A DNA stretch of 21,342 bases from Acidithiobacillus ferrianus (GCF_010378095.1 NZ_WNJL01000028.1:1-21342); one strand, 5' to 3'; positions 13,712 to 21,342 are shown, counted from the first letter of the stretch. Notes: generated by a model from the sequence alone, not told the origin. Numbers and translations are program-made.

Positions 13712-13745
13712 ATAATACCATTCGAATGTGACAGTTTTGTGAAGC
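13712..13745 (-). promoter_or_regulatory. Pho-box-like promoter of the sulfolipid operon
   Basis: On the minus strand: GCTTCAC (13745-13739), spacer AAAA, CTGTCAC (13734-13728), then exactly 10 nt, then -10 TATTAT (13717-13712). The 7-bp units repeat every 11 bp as in PhoB sites, and there is no separate -35. Transcription would start near 13704, about 40 nt before the 83-aa gene. Spacing and the TGTCACAT end are the same as at the two plus-strand promoters in this window. Confidence 0.7.
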
Positions 13746-14391
13746 CAGTTTCGTCGGCTTCGACAATTCCTCAGACTTGCCCGCTGATCCGGCCATGATC
13801 CTGGCGAACCAGGCCAGCGTGGAGCTTATGAAGCCCCTGGAAGGCGATCCTCCTGCTGCGTCAGGAAAGAGGTGCTGGAAATCTGGCAGCGAGTGGGGAA
13901 ACGGCAAGGCACCGCACGCAAACGGGATACCCGCCAGGTGGCTACAAACCACCCAGCGGGTTCACCGATGTCAATGACGCCACCCAGGGCCACGCTCTCA
14001 AGCGAGACAAAATACGCATCGGTAGATTGGTCATCCGCAGCACCACGTTCTCTAGCCTTGCCATAAACGGAGCCCCAGAGTGTTTCTTCGGCGCGATTTG
14101 CGGCAGCCAAGGCCGATTACGGCTTACTGCACTCTCAAATGTGTCGTACGCCACGACCACCCCAATATGGTGGTGCGGGTGCTTAATATGCTACCTGTAC
14201 GGTGGTTGGGTATGGCAACCGGATAAGCACGAAATATGCCTTATTATCAGGTGGCTGGCGGGAACAACCATAGGGGCCCAGCCGTAAAAGGAGAGTGGAA
14301 CTCCTGGACCGGCAATGCGGTCGAAAACCCCGGATGGTTTTCAGCATAAACGGTCGGTCGACCCAAATATCTCAGGAGAGGAAGGTGCGTA
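13746..14391. other. Gene-poor stretch between the sulfolipid promoter and the small lipoprotein gene
   Basis: About 645 bp. Short open frames exist on both strands but none has a ribosome-binding site plus a recognisable domain. On the plus strand, ILANQASVELMKPLEGDPPAA followed after a frame change by KEVLEIWQRVGKRQGTARKRDT could be decayed coding sequence. An inverted repeat AAAACC/GGTTTT (14324-14341) lies before the lipoprotein gene. Probably degraded DNA. Confidence 0.35.
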
Positions 14392-14544
14392 ATGAATAAA
14401 CACTACGGACGTTTTACTCTTTTCGCCCGAGTCATAGTGACAATCCTGACGCTTTCCCTGCTCTCCGGATGTGTGATCGCACCACGTGGCGGATATTACC
14501 ACCATCCCTGGGGATATGGTTGGCATCGCGGCTGGCGCCGGTAA
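14392..14544 (+). CDS. Small Gly/Tyr/His/Trp-rich lipoprotein
   Basis: 50 aa. A basic start (MNKHYGRF) and a hydrophobic core (VIVTILTLSLL) lead to the lipobox LLSGC, so Cys27 would be lipidated. The mature part is only 24 residues, rich in aromatic and basic residues (GGYYHHPWGYGWHRGWRR). An AGGAGAGGAAGG purine stretch (14374-14385) supports the start. Short lipoproteins of this composition are common in proteobacterial genomes but have no known role. It lies between the sulfolipid and Pi-transport promoters; no pho-box-like motif is seen in front of it. Confidence 0.7.
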   Translation: MNKHYGRFTLFARVIVTILTLSLLSGCVIAPRGGYYHHPWGYGWHRGWRR

Positions 14545-14700
14545 GAGGGTCTTGATCCCATAGAAGGCAGCACATGGCAAAATGCGGCATCGTGGAACCG
14601 GCGGGCCACCACTACACTCGGTCTACTCGCCGGCATCTGGGTTTTGCATTGTGCGAGAAATATCCGAAGGCAGGTGGAACAGGGATAAAGCGGACGTAAA

Positions 14701-14756
14701 TTGTCATAAAACCATCATAAAATCTTCGCATTGGTGTCACATCCGCCAGTTATCCT
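14701..14756 (+). promoter_or_regulatory. Pho-box-like promoter of the phosphate transporter operon
   Basis: Units at 11-bp intervals: TTGTCAT (14701), CCATCAT (14712), a weaker TCTTCGC (14723) and GTGTCAC (14734-14740), with 4-bp spacers. Exactly 10 nt follow to the -10 TATCCT (14751-14756). The first two units with their AAAA spacer fit the PhoB consensus. The transporter ATG is 40 bp downstream of the -10. Confidence 0.72.
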
Positions 14757-14795
14757 TAGCGGGGCCACAATACTAGCCCCCATAAGGAGGTCTGC

Positions 14796-16253
14796 ATGAG
14801 TCAGTCCACGGGCACGCACGTACCCCAACTCGGTGTCATCGATTCCCTCAACAACGCCCCTATCAGTTTTTTTCACCTGCGCGCCGCATTCACCGCAGGG
14901 ATGGGATTCTTCACGGACGCCTACGATCTGTTCATTATCGGGTCCGCACTCGTTTTTATTAAACCGGAATGGCAGTTAAGCGATACGCAGATCGCCTTCC
15001 TCGGCAGTATTTCACTGATTGCCGCATTCCTCGGCGCATTTATCTTTGGGCGCCTGGCCGACGTGGTAGGCCGCAAACGGATTTATGGACTGGAAGCACT
15101 GCTGATGGTCATCGGCGGCTTGGCTTGCGCCTTCGCGCCGTCATTCGCCTGGCTCTTGGTGTTCCGCGTCATTCTCGGCATCGGCATCGGCGGAGACTAC
15201 CCCATGAGTGCCGTCCTCATGTCCGAGTATGCCAATGCCAAAAAACGCGGCGCCCTGACCTCGTTGGTCTTCGGCATGCAGGGGCTCGGTCTTGCCTTCG
15301 GTCCGGTGGTCGCCCTGACGCTCGAAGCATCGGGTCTGCCACCGGATTCCATCTGGCGGATCATGTTCGCGGTGGGCGCCTTGCCGCCTATGGCCGTACT
15401 GTATTTACGCCGAACCATGCCGGAGTCCCCCCGCTATAAGGCATTGGTGCGTGGCGACGTGGGCGATGCCGCCAGGGACATGGCGATCTATTCAACCGGT
15501 CAACTGGCGGCCGAGTTGGAGCAAAAAACCCAGCCCAGTCGCATTAGCCTCGGTCAGATGCTGTTCAACCAAAAGTATTTGTTGCTTATTCTAGGCACCG
15601 GTGGCGCCTGGTTTCTCAACGATTATGCGTTCTATGGAAATGCTATTTCCACTCCAGAAATCATCAAAATGCTGGCGCCGTCTTCTTCAACCATGACCGG
15701 GAGTGCCTGGGCGCTCATCATTTTTGTGGCATTTGCCATTCCGGGCTATCTGGCCTCTATTTTCTTCATGGACGCCATCGGTCATCGACGGTTGCAATGG
15801 ATTGGGTTTACCGTGATGGCTGTGGCTTTCGCGATAATGGCACTGGCACCTGGGATTACCCATGAAGTGGCACCTTTCCTTGTCGTCTATGGGATCAGTT
15901 TCTTCTTCATTGAGTTTGGACCCAACTGCACCACATTCGTTATCCCAGCTGAGGTATTCCCCACCAGTATCCGCACCACCGGTCATGGCATGGCGGCAGG
16001 AATCGGCAAGTTTGGTGCCTTTGTGGGTACTTTTGTCTTCCCGTTTATCAGTGCCGAGGGCGGCATCAAAGGCGCGATGCTCTTCTCGGCGGGTATCGCC
16101 ATTCTCGGTGTCATCCTCACCAAGCTCACCCTCCCGGAACCCAGTGGTAAAACGCTGGAGGCGCTGGGCGGAGAGGACGATGCCTCCCCCCATGCTGTCG
16201 CCGGACCCGCCAGCCACTCCGGGCATCTGGTGGAGAGTAGCCCGCAGTCCTGA
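14796..16253 (+). CDS. PHS-family inorganic phosphate:H+ symporter (MFS, Pho84/PiPT-like)
   Basis: 485 aa, 12 membrane helices. Diagnostic motifs of the phosphate:H+ symporter family are FFTDAYDLFIIG (38-49; Asp41, Asp44), the MFS loop GRLADVVGRKRIYG (85-98), GIGIGGDYPMSAVLMSEYA (128-146, Asp134 matching the phosphate-site Asp of PiPT) and, in helix 7, AWFLNDYAFYG with the Asp expected to bind phosphate or carry protons. The conserved RTTGHGMAAGIGKFGA region is present in the second half. AAGGAGG lies 7 nt before the ATG. It imports Pi with protons, which fits an acidophile. A pho-box-like promoter precedes it and a winged-helix regulator gene follows 23 bp after its stop. Confidence 0.92.
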   Translation: MSQSTGTHVPQLGVIDSLNNAPISFFHLRAAFTAGMGFFTDAYDLFIIGSALVFIKPEWQLSDTQIAFLGSISLIAAFLGAFIFGRLADVVGRKRIYGLEALLMVIGGLACAFAPSFAWLLVFRVILGIGIGGDYPMSAVLMSEYANAKKRGALTSLVFGMQGLGLAFGPVVALTLEASGLPPDSIWRIMFAVGALPPMAVLYLRRTMPESPRYKALVRGDVGDAARDMAIYSTGQLAAELEQKTQPSRISLGQMLFNQKYLLLILGTGGAWFLNDYAFYGNAISTPEIIKMLAPSSSTMTGSAWALIIFVAFAIPGYLASIFFMDAIGHRRLQWIGFTVMAVAFAIMALAPGITHEVAPFLVVYGISFFFIEFGPNCTTFVIPAEVFPTSIRTTGHGMAAGIGKFGAFVGTFVFPFISAEGGIKGAMLFSAGIAILGVILTKLTLPEPSGKTLEALGGEDDASPHAVAGPASHSGHLVESSPQS

Positions 16254-16276
16254 CCGGACGATAGGAAGCTTCGGAT

Positions 16277-17122
16277 ATGTTCTGGATATTATTTGGTGTA
16301 CACGTGCATGTGCTGCGGGCGGTGATGTGGGCGCAGGCGCGGGCAAAATTGCCAAACCACGCTCCCTCGCCGCATTACCCACGCGTTCTTCTGCTGGTAA
16401 ATGCGCCGACTAACGACGACAGGAGCACCATTTCCGTCAAAGTCGCTCTGGAGCGCGCCGGCGCCCAGGTGCATACGGTCACGGAACGAACCGAAGCCGA
16501 ACAGTGGATGCGGCGCTGGGATCCCGAGGTTCTGGTCCTGCTCGGATGGTCCGCCGCGACGGGCGACTGGTTGCAACGACTGCCATGCGCACCCCATCAG
16601 GACGATTTGCCCTTTCTGGTCGTCGGCAATGCACTCAATCAAGAAGACCACGAAAAAAGGGATGCCGTGGCGGCGTTGGAGGTGGGTGCGCAAGCCTATC
16701 TCCCGTCCAGTATGGGGTTTGAACCGCTGACCGCCCAGGTGCGCAATGTTCTCAAAAATTGCGAGCGCACGCGCCGCCCTGCCCGGGTGGGCGAAATGGA
16801 CACCCTCTGCATCGATCTCGTGTCATTGCGGATTTGGATACTGGGGCAGGAAATCCGTTTGCCGCGGCGGCTCTTCTACCTGCTCCGCTATTTCGCCCTG
16901 CATCCGGACGAAGTGGTTTCCAACGATCAGATCGCCGACCTCCTCTCGGAGGGTAAGGGCGCGTACCTCGCCCCCAATACCCAGGTGGTCAAGATTCATC
17001 ATTTGCGCAAGATTCTGGAAAGCGCAGGGGCCAAAGGCTGGCTGGAAACCGTGCCCGGCTTTGGGTATCGCTTTTCACCGCCCAAGAGCATGCAAAACGT
17101 CACAAAAAGGTCACCTCAGTGA
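16277..17122 (+). CDS. OmpR/PhoB-type winged-helix regulator with a degenerate receiver domain
   Basis: Up to 281 aa; ATG 16277 has AGGAAG upstream, ATG 16325 is an alternative that removes an odd N-terminal stretch. Residues about 35-160 keep the receiver beta/alpha pattern (RVLLLVNAP, VALERAGAQVHTV, DPEVLVLLGWSA, LPFLVVGNA, AALEVGAQAYLP). The phosphoacceptor Asp is Gly90, the acidic pocket is VNAP and the conserved Lys is lost. The C-terminal DNA-binding domain (174-268) is complete, with TQVVKIHHLRKILE as recognition helix and ETVPGFGYRF as wing. It follows the Pi transporter by 23 bp and its 3' end carries the next pho-box-like promoter. Probably a phosphorylation-independent DNA-binding regulator of the local genes (inference). 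Confidence 0.85.
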   Translation: MFWILFGVHVHVLRAVMWAQARAKLPNHAPSPHYPRVLLLVNAPTNDDRSTISVKVALERAGAQVHTVTERTEAEQWMRRWDPEVLVLLGWSAATGDWLQRLPCAPHQDDLPFLVVGNALNQEDHEKRDAVAALEVGAQAYLPSSMGFEPLTAQVRNVLKNCERTRRPARVGEMDTLCIDLVSLRIWILGQEIRLPRRLFYLLRYFALHPDEVVSNDQIADLLSEGKGAYLAPNTQVVKIHHLRKILESAGAKGWLETVPGFGYRFSPPKSMQNVTKRSPQ

Positions 17123-17152
17123 CGCGCTGCTGTCACATGAGGATGCTAACAT
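17097..17152 (+). promoter_or_regulatory. Pho-box-like promoter for the second regulator and phosphoesterase genes
   Basis: Units at 11-bp intervals: ACGTCAC (17097), AGGTCAC (17108), a weaker GTGACGC (17119) and CTGTCAC (17130-17136), then exactly 10 nt and the -10 TAACAT (17147-17152). It overlaps the last codons of the upstream regulator gene. Transcription should start near 17159, giving a leader of about 73 nt that holds a GGAGG/CCTCC hairpin (17166-17183). Confidence 0.72.
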
Positions 17153-17231
17153 GGGCGCCATTCCAGGAGGCAAAAAGACCTCCACTTTGGATGCTGTCGG
17201 ATATATCCAGGCGCACATAAGAGGTAGCCGC

Positions 17232-17996
17232 ATGAACGCCGTAATACAACACTCGGCACACCCACTGGTGGTGCTCGAGCGCGACAGGCTGCTTACGCAG
17301 ACCTTGCTCGATCGCATGTCCACCTATGCCGGGTCCATCTTTTTGGTCACCAATCTGCATCGCTGTGCCGTCGCCCTGGGCGTACAACGGCCCACCCCGG
17401 TTCTGGTCCTTGCGGGCAAACCGCCGGAAAGCCGTTGGAGCGACTGGCGCGCCCAGGTCCAGTCCGCAACCCACGCTTCCTGTCCCATGGTGGCTGTGGA
17501 CTTGCCGAAAGCATCTGCCGCACCTTCTTTTTTAACATTTCAGGGTATCCATGACGCCGTGGATGTCACCCGTCATATCCAGGCGTGGATCGAGCAGGTC
17601 GGGACGACCACCCTCGCTTATGGCTCGCTGCATCTGGACCGATCCCAAAAAATGCTGAATGCGGCGGGGCGTTCCGTGGCGCTGAAAGACGCGCTATTTG
17701 ATCTGTTGCTGCTGTTTTGGGGCCATCCGCAGCGGGTCTTGCCGATGGATCTCCTGCAGAAGGTCCTGGCGTCAGCGGGATCGACGCTCGTCATGGAAGC
17801 GCGTAGCGCCATCCACCAGTTACGCAGTTGCCTGCGTTATCTCGGCTTCGACGATTGTATCGTCACCCTCCGTGGGCGCGGCTATCAGTTCGTTCCCCCC
17901 CCCAGCGTTTCTCTGCAGGACCGCAGGATGGCTGCCCGTTCTGCGGGAAGAGACCCTCGGTTCTCGGTGCCGCAACTTGGTCCCGCTTCTTTCTAA
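17232..17996 (+). CDS. Second OmpR-type winged-helix regulator with receiver-like but Asp-less N-terminus
   Basis: 254 aa from ATG 17232, preceded by AAGAGG. A longer frame exists, but its ATG at 17151 overlaps the predicted -10. The N-terminal 125 residues resemble a worn receiver (PLVVLERDRLLTQTLLDRM, PTPVLVLAGK, CPMVAVDLP); the strand that should end in the phosphoacceptor Asp ends in Ala61-Gly62. The winged-helix domain spans 129-223 (YGSLHLDRSQKML, LFDLLLLFWGHPQRVLPMDLLQKVL, ARSAIHQLRSCLRYLG, VTLRGRGYQFVPP). It is only distantly like the upstream regulator, so not a recent duplicate. The phosphoesterase gene starts 21 bp after its stop, so both share the pho-box-like promoter. Probable local phosphate-response regulator. 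Confidence 0.82.
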   Translation: MNAVIQHSAHPLVVLERDRLLTQTLLDRMSTYAGSIFLVTNLHRCAVALGVQRPTPVLVLAGKPPESRWSDWRAQVQSATHASCPMVAVDLPKASAAPSFLTFQGIHDAVDVTRHIQAWIEQVGTTTLAYGSLHLDRSQKMLNAAGRSVALKDALFDLLLLFWGHPQRVLPMDLLQKVLASAGSTLVMEARSAIHQLRSCLRYLGFDDCIVTLRGRGYQFVPPPSVSLQDRRMAARSAGRDPRFSVPQLGPASF

Positions 17997-18017
17997 GGTA
18001 ATAAGGAGGTAGTTTTA

Positions 18018-19589
18018 GTGAATCAGTGGAATCGCAGGTCGTTTTTGAAAGCGGTTGGAGTTGGCGGCGCCACCCTGATGGCGGCACCATACTTGGTCGG
18101 GGTCGCCCGCGCGGCTGGTGTCGGGCTGCAGAATCAGTTGCGTCATAAAATTGACCATGTGGTGGTGATCTTTCAGGAGAACCGTAGTTTCGACCATTAT
18201 TTTGGTACATTCCAAACGAAAAATGGTCAGGGGATCATCAACCTTCTCGATGCGGATGGAAAACTCGATGGGCGATTTGTCGGTTTCCAAAAAAACCCGG
18301 CAGGGATTCCCTATGCGATACTGCCGACGCCGAAAGATATCCCGGGCTTTCAAACCGCGGAACTGCCCAATGCGCCTTTCCATTTGGCCCCTTATATTCC
18401 GGCAAATGACAACGCCCATTGGGATCCCAAACATCGCTTCTTTCGGATGTCCGCGCAAATCAACAACGGCAAGATGGATCGCTTCGTTGCTCTTGCCATG
18501 GGAGATCACCGCCATCTTTCTCGCGCAGAATTGGATCACTATGTGACGCAGCGTATCGAGTTCGACTTGGCGCATCCGAGTGGCCCCGTGTTGGGGCATT
18601 ACACAGGGGCGGATATCCCATTCTACCATCAGTTGGCGCACCGTTATACCCTGTTCGATCACTTCTTTCAGGCGATGACGGGCGGCTCCACGGGCAACGC
18701 CCTTTACCTCGCCGCCGCGCGTTCCTGTGTGAACCCCAAAGCGCCGGTAGATGCTCGCAGCCCCTATGATCCCAAGGCGACAGGCTTGGATCATTCCTTC
18801 TTTGACTTGCCTTATGATCATAACGGGATTCTCATCAACGACCTCTCGCCGACGCAGGGCCCAACTGGAGCGGATCAGCCGCACGTGTTGAAATTGTCCC
18901 CGCCGCCCGAATACCAAACTTACCCGAATATTGGTGATCGGCTCAGTGCCGGTCACGTGGATTGGGCCTGGTACAACGAGAACTGGAGTCTCGTCAAAGC
19001 CTGGGCACTCAAAACGGCTTTCGGTCCCGGGGATGGTTCGGCGGTCATCGATACCGGTCGACTGTATGAAGCCCATCACAATCCTTTTCAGTATTACGCC
19101 CGCTGGCCGGAGTATGTAAAGCAAGGGCATATTCGCGACAGTGACGACTTTTTGCAGGATGCGGCCACCGGAAAACTCCCCGGTGTATCGTTCCTGAAAG
19201 CGACCGCTGCCCATACTGAGCACCCCGCTGATTGCGCGCCGGTGTTCGGTATGGACTGGGTGGAAAAGCTGGTGCGCGCCGTCACTGAGGGTCCCGCCTG
19301 GGAAAGAACAGCGATTTTCATCACGTACGATGAGGGTGGCGGCTTCTGGGATTCGGCGCCGCCACCTCAGGTGGATGAGTATGGTTTCGGCACACGTATC
19401 CCGGCCATCCTGGTGAGTCCTTGGGCGCGTGCGGGTTTGGTGGATCACCATGTCACGAGTACCGCGAGCATCCTGAAGTTTATTGAAACGCGTTTTGGCA
19501 TCGATCCACTGAATCATCGCGATCGTGCGGCTTACGACATGATGGGGGCGTTTGATTGGGATCAGCGACCGGAGAAGTTTGACGTCTGA
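18018..19589 (+). CDS. Tat-exported phosphoesterase (phospholipase C / AcpA-like acid phosphatase family)
   Basis: 523 aa, GTG start at 18018 after AAGGAGG (18003-18009). The N-terminus carries a classical twin-arginine signal (NRRSFLKAVGVGGATLMAAP, Arg6-Arg7) with cleavage near ARA. Family motifs are HVVVIFQENRSFDHYFGTF (47-65), the nucleophile region QAMTGGSTGNALYLAAARS (218-236) and the C-terminal metal region FITYDEGGGFWDSAPPP with RIPAILVSPWA and HHVTSTASILKFIE. Such enzymes release phosphate or phosphoalcohols from lipids or phosphomonoesters outside the cytoplasm. AcpA-like phosphatase versus phospholipase C cannot be separated by eye. Downstream of a pho-box-like promoter and a regulator gene, it most likely provides Pi to the symporter. 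Confidence 0.9.
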   Translation: MNQWNRRSFLKAVGVGGATLMAAPYLVGVARAAGVGLQNQLRHKIDHVVVIFQENRSFDHYFGTFQTKNGQGIINLLDADGKLDGRFVGFQKNPAGIPYAILPTPKDIPGFQTAELPNAPFHLAPYIPANDNAHWDPKHRFFRMSAQINNGKMDRFVALAMGDHRHLSRAELDHYVTQRIEFDLAHPSGPVLGHYTGADIPFYHQLAHRYTLFDHFFQAMTGGSTGNALYLAAARSCVNPKAPVDARSPYDPKATGLDHSFFDLPYDHNGILINDLSPTQGPTGADQPHVLKLSPPPEYQTYPNIGDRLSAGHVDWAWYNENWSLVKAWALKTAFGPGDGSAVIDTGRLYEAHHNPFQYYARWPEYVKQGHIRDSDDFLQDAATGKLPGVSFLKATAAHTEHPADCAPVFGMDWVEKLVRAVTEGPAWERTAIFITYDEGGGFWDSAPPPQVDEYGFGTRIPAILVSPWARAGLVDHHVTSTASILKFIETRFGIDPLNHRDRAAYDMMGAFDWDQRPEKFDV

Positions 19590-19723
19590 GCCATTCTGAA
19601 TGGTTGCGGCGATAACCTTGGCGAATACGATCCAGGAGAGGCATGGTTTGGAGTTCCAGTTGCTTACGTGACAGATCTATATTCAGACGGATTCAACCTA
19701 TTACATAGGCACGAGCAATAAAC

Positions 19724-20845
19724 ATGAAAACACTTTACCTTCATGCCGGTGGCAGCAAGACGGGCTCCAGCGCCTTGCAGGTTTTCTTTTCGCAGTATGC
19801 CCGTGCTCTGGAGCAACACGGTTTTGCCTATAAAAACAATTCAGAAGTGCGGCATGAATATCAAATCACATCAGGAAACGGCTACGCGCTATTTGAATTG
19901 CTCGTCTCCGCACCAGACAATGATTGTATCAATGATGTCATTATGAGTTATTTTGGAACCTGCAATTGCGCAATTATATCCAGTGAATATATGCAGCATA
20001 TAGACTCTAAACAGATCTACAGACTAATGTCTGCGACATTTATTTTGGGGATACAATTAGAGTTGATATATCTTGTGCGCAGTATCATCCCTTTTGTCTG
20101 TTCTGCCTATGACCAAATCATAAAACGGCATGGCGAATGGCGATCAATAGACGACTGGATCCCAGAATTAAGCACGCTTGATCATATTGAGTTTTTGAAG
20201 CGTGTATCTGGCATTATTCCCAGTACTAACATTCACGTGTTCAACTATGACAGCGTAAGCGAGCATCTCGTCGATACGGTGCTTCAAGTGCTTGGAGTTG
20301 GTGACAACATGAAAACTGATGTGCGACATAAACAGAGAAAAATAAATCGGTCGTTGACGAACCATGAACGCAACTATATGCGAGACTTTAACAGGCGATA
20401 TGGCGGTCAATTCTCAGAAGAGGTATCCGACAGGCTGATCTATAGCAAACCGGAGTATTGTTCAGAAACACCGCATATTTCTGATCACTCGGTCGGCATT
20501 CTCGAGGAAAAGTTTCAAGCGGACATTACGTGGGTGAATCAAACCTTTTTGGGCGAGAGAGATGGCATATCCATATCCTCCAGCCATAGTGCAATGCGGG
20601 AAATCCATCGAGGTATCATGTCGGCTAATGAACTTGAACAAAGCGATATGCACAAATTGGTGCTGGAATGGTCCATTGAGCGTATAAAAGCGCTTCAAAA
20701 GGAGCTCGATGATGTTTATCGGTCGCGTTCTTTTCGGATAACGTATCCGCTCAGACAGATCCGGAAGCTGATACGTCTCCCGCATGGATTTTTCAACAAA
20801 GATAAAAATATGGACGCTATCCGATTTGATGAGATGGGCACATAA
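19724..20845 (+). CDS. Sulfotransferase-like protein, likely surface-polysaccharide related
   Basis: 373 aa. The N-terminus LYLHAGGSKTGSSALQVFF (4-22) matches the 5'-phosphosulfate-binding loop of PAPS-dependent sulfotransferases (H-x-G-x2-KTG[ST][ST]xLQ). A second-site region LIYLVRSIIPFVCSAYDQIIKRH fits the R-x6-S-x-Y pattern of the 3'-phosphate site. The C-terminus has YRSRSFRITYPLRQIRKLIR, a tail common in cell-surface glycan enzymes. Base composition is clearly more A+T-rich than the genes to its left, a sign of separate origin, as expected for a glycan locus. It is 134 bp after the phosphoesterase and no clear promoter is seen. Acceptor unknown. Confidence 0.72.
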   Translation: MKTLYLHAGGSKTGSSALQVFFSQYARALEQHGFAYKNNSEVRHEYQITSGNGYALFELLVSAPDNDCINDVIMSYFGTCNCAIISSEYMQHIDSKQIYRLMSATFILGIQLELIYLVRSIIPFVCSAYDQIIKRHGEWRSIDDWIPELSTLDHIEFLKRVSGIIPSTNIHVFNYDSVSEHLVDTVLQVLGVGDNMKTDVRHKQRKINRSLTNHERNYMRDFNRRYGGQFSEEVSDRLIYSKPEYCSETPHISDHSVGILEEKFQADITWVNQTFLGERDGISISSSHSAMREIHRGIMSANELEQSDMHKLVLEWSIERIKALQKELDDVYRSRSFRITYPLRQIRKLIRLPHGFFNKDKNMDAIRFDEMGT

Positions 20846-21279
20846 ATGTCGTGATGTTTCGACATGGGAATAAGCAAGAAGCGTACTATTACAGTATGTT
20901 GTACCGCGATAGCCCGCGTTGGTGCTTACATGAGGAGTACTTGACGATGAGATCTGAAATGGTTTGTATCTTGGTGACTGACCTCCATCATTTCTTTCAT
21001 GGCAGCAAATGAGCAAGTTAGGATGGCACCCATTCTCAACAAACAGCGGACCATCAGACGGAACTGACGGCCATGAAAACCGCTGTCATAAAATCTCCGA
21101 GGAGCATCTTGCCGACCGGAGAAACTCGTGAATCCTGTGGGTAAGCCGAACGGGACTCCGAACTTTCCCACCATGCTGACTTACCGGATAACAGGTAAAC
21201 AGCGTCGCAGTGATTACCAATAGCGCCACACTTTTCTAGAGATTGCCACCTAGAGCCTAACCAGAGACATTAAGAACGT
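20846..21279. other. Non-coding stretch after the sulfotransferase-like gene
   Basis: About 430 bp with no open frame that has a ribosome-binding site or recognisable domain. A minus-strand frame (about 20926-21174) shows no family features. I cannot say whether it is degraded DNA or regulatory. Confidence 0.4.
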
Positions 21280-21342
21280 ATGAACGCCGCTACCCTCTCC
21301 TCCCCGGTTCAGTCCCCAAAGTTCAAGAAGGATCACTTCGGA
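21280..21342 (+). CDS. Start of an unidentified gene (runs off the window)
   Basis: An ATG at 21280 opens a frame to the window edge (21 codons: MNAATLSSPVQSPKFKKDHFG). Only a weak purine stretch (TTAAGAA) precedes it. Too short to name; it could be a chance open frame. Confidence 0.3.
   Translation, partial: MNAATLSSPVQSPKFKKDHFG

Noticed and set aside
16746..17231. Upstream extension of the second regulator's open frame
   Set aside because: It overlaps the first regulator in another frame and the pho-box-like promoter; ATG 17232 with its ribosome-binding site fits the protein domain start.
18015..19517. 500-codon minus-strand open frame opposite the phosphoesterase
   Set aside because: Antisense shadow; the plus strand has a Tat signal and complete family motifs.
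19668..19674. CTGTCAC (minus strand) between the phosphoesterase and sulfotransferase-like genes
   Set aside because: Wrong orientation for either gene, no 11-bp repeat and no matching -10.
1..21342. CRISPR array, tRNA or rRNA genes
   Set aside because: No regularly spaced identical repeats and no tRNA or rRNA signature segments were seen on either strand.

Overview
The window looks like a chromosome segment of an acidophilic gammaproteobacterium-like chemolithotroph, most probably the Acidithiobacillus group. This is inferred from moderately high G+C, dense insertion-sequence debris, a metal-efflux gene and the gene mix; no 16S or marker gene is present to prove it.

Left part (1-7120). On the minus strand are a PAP2-type phosphatase, a small Cys/Met/His-rich exported protein and the 5' end of a TolC-family efflux channel. 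A Fic protein (plus strand) follows, apparently leaderless and with its start codon inside a 12-bp perfect inverted repeat. Its last codons come from the end of a decayed IS256-type element. Behind it lie broken IS21 genes (istA, istB). An intact IS110-family element (about 4709-5935) interrupts istB. Its non-coding left end folds like a bridge RNA, and candidate guides match both the element ends and the istB target. The 3' part of an ankyrin-repeat gene is joined on immediately after.

Middle part (7121-10673): a DUF2784 membrane protein, a non-canonical Nramp-family transporter with a small membrane partner, and a TacAT-like (DUF1778/GNAT) toxin-antitoxin pair.

Right part (10657-20845): a coherent phosphate-stress region. 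A leftward operon carries two unknown small proteins, a GT4 glycosyltransferase and UDP-sulfoquinovose synthase SqdB (sulfolipid, a phosphorus-free replacement for phospholipid). A rightward set carries a Pi:H+ symporter, a winged-helix regulator, a second winged-helix regulator and a Tat-exported phosphoesterase/phospholipase C-like enzyme. Three promoters here (about 13712-13745 minus, 14701-14756 plus, 17097-17152 plus) share one design: 7-bp pho-box-like units every 11 bp, ending in TGTCACAT, with exactly 10 nt between the last unit and a -10 hexamer. Both regulators have a receiver-like N-terminus that lacks the phosphoacceptor Asp, which suggests phosphorylation-independent control of a local phosphate regulon. 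A lower-G+C sulfotransferase-like gene and the first codons of an unidentified gene close the window.
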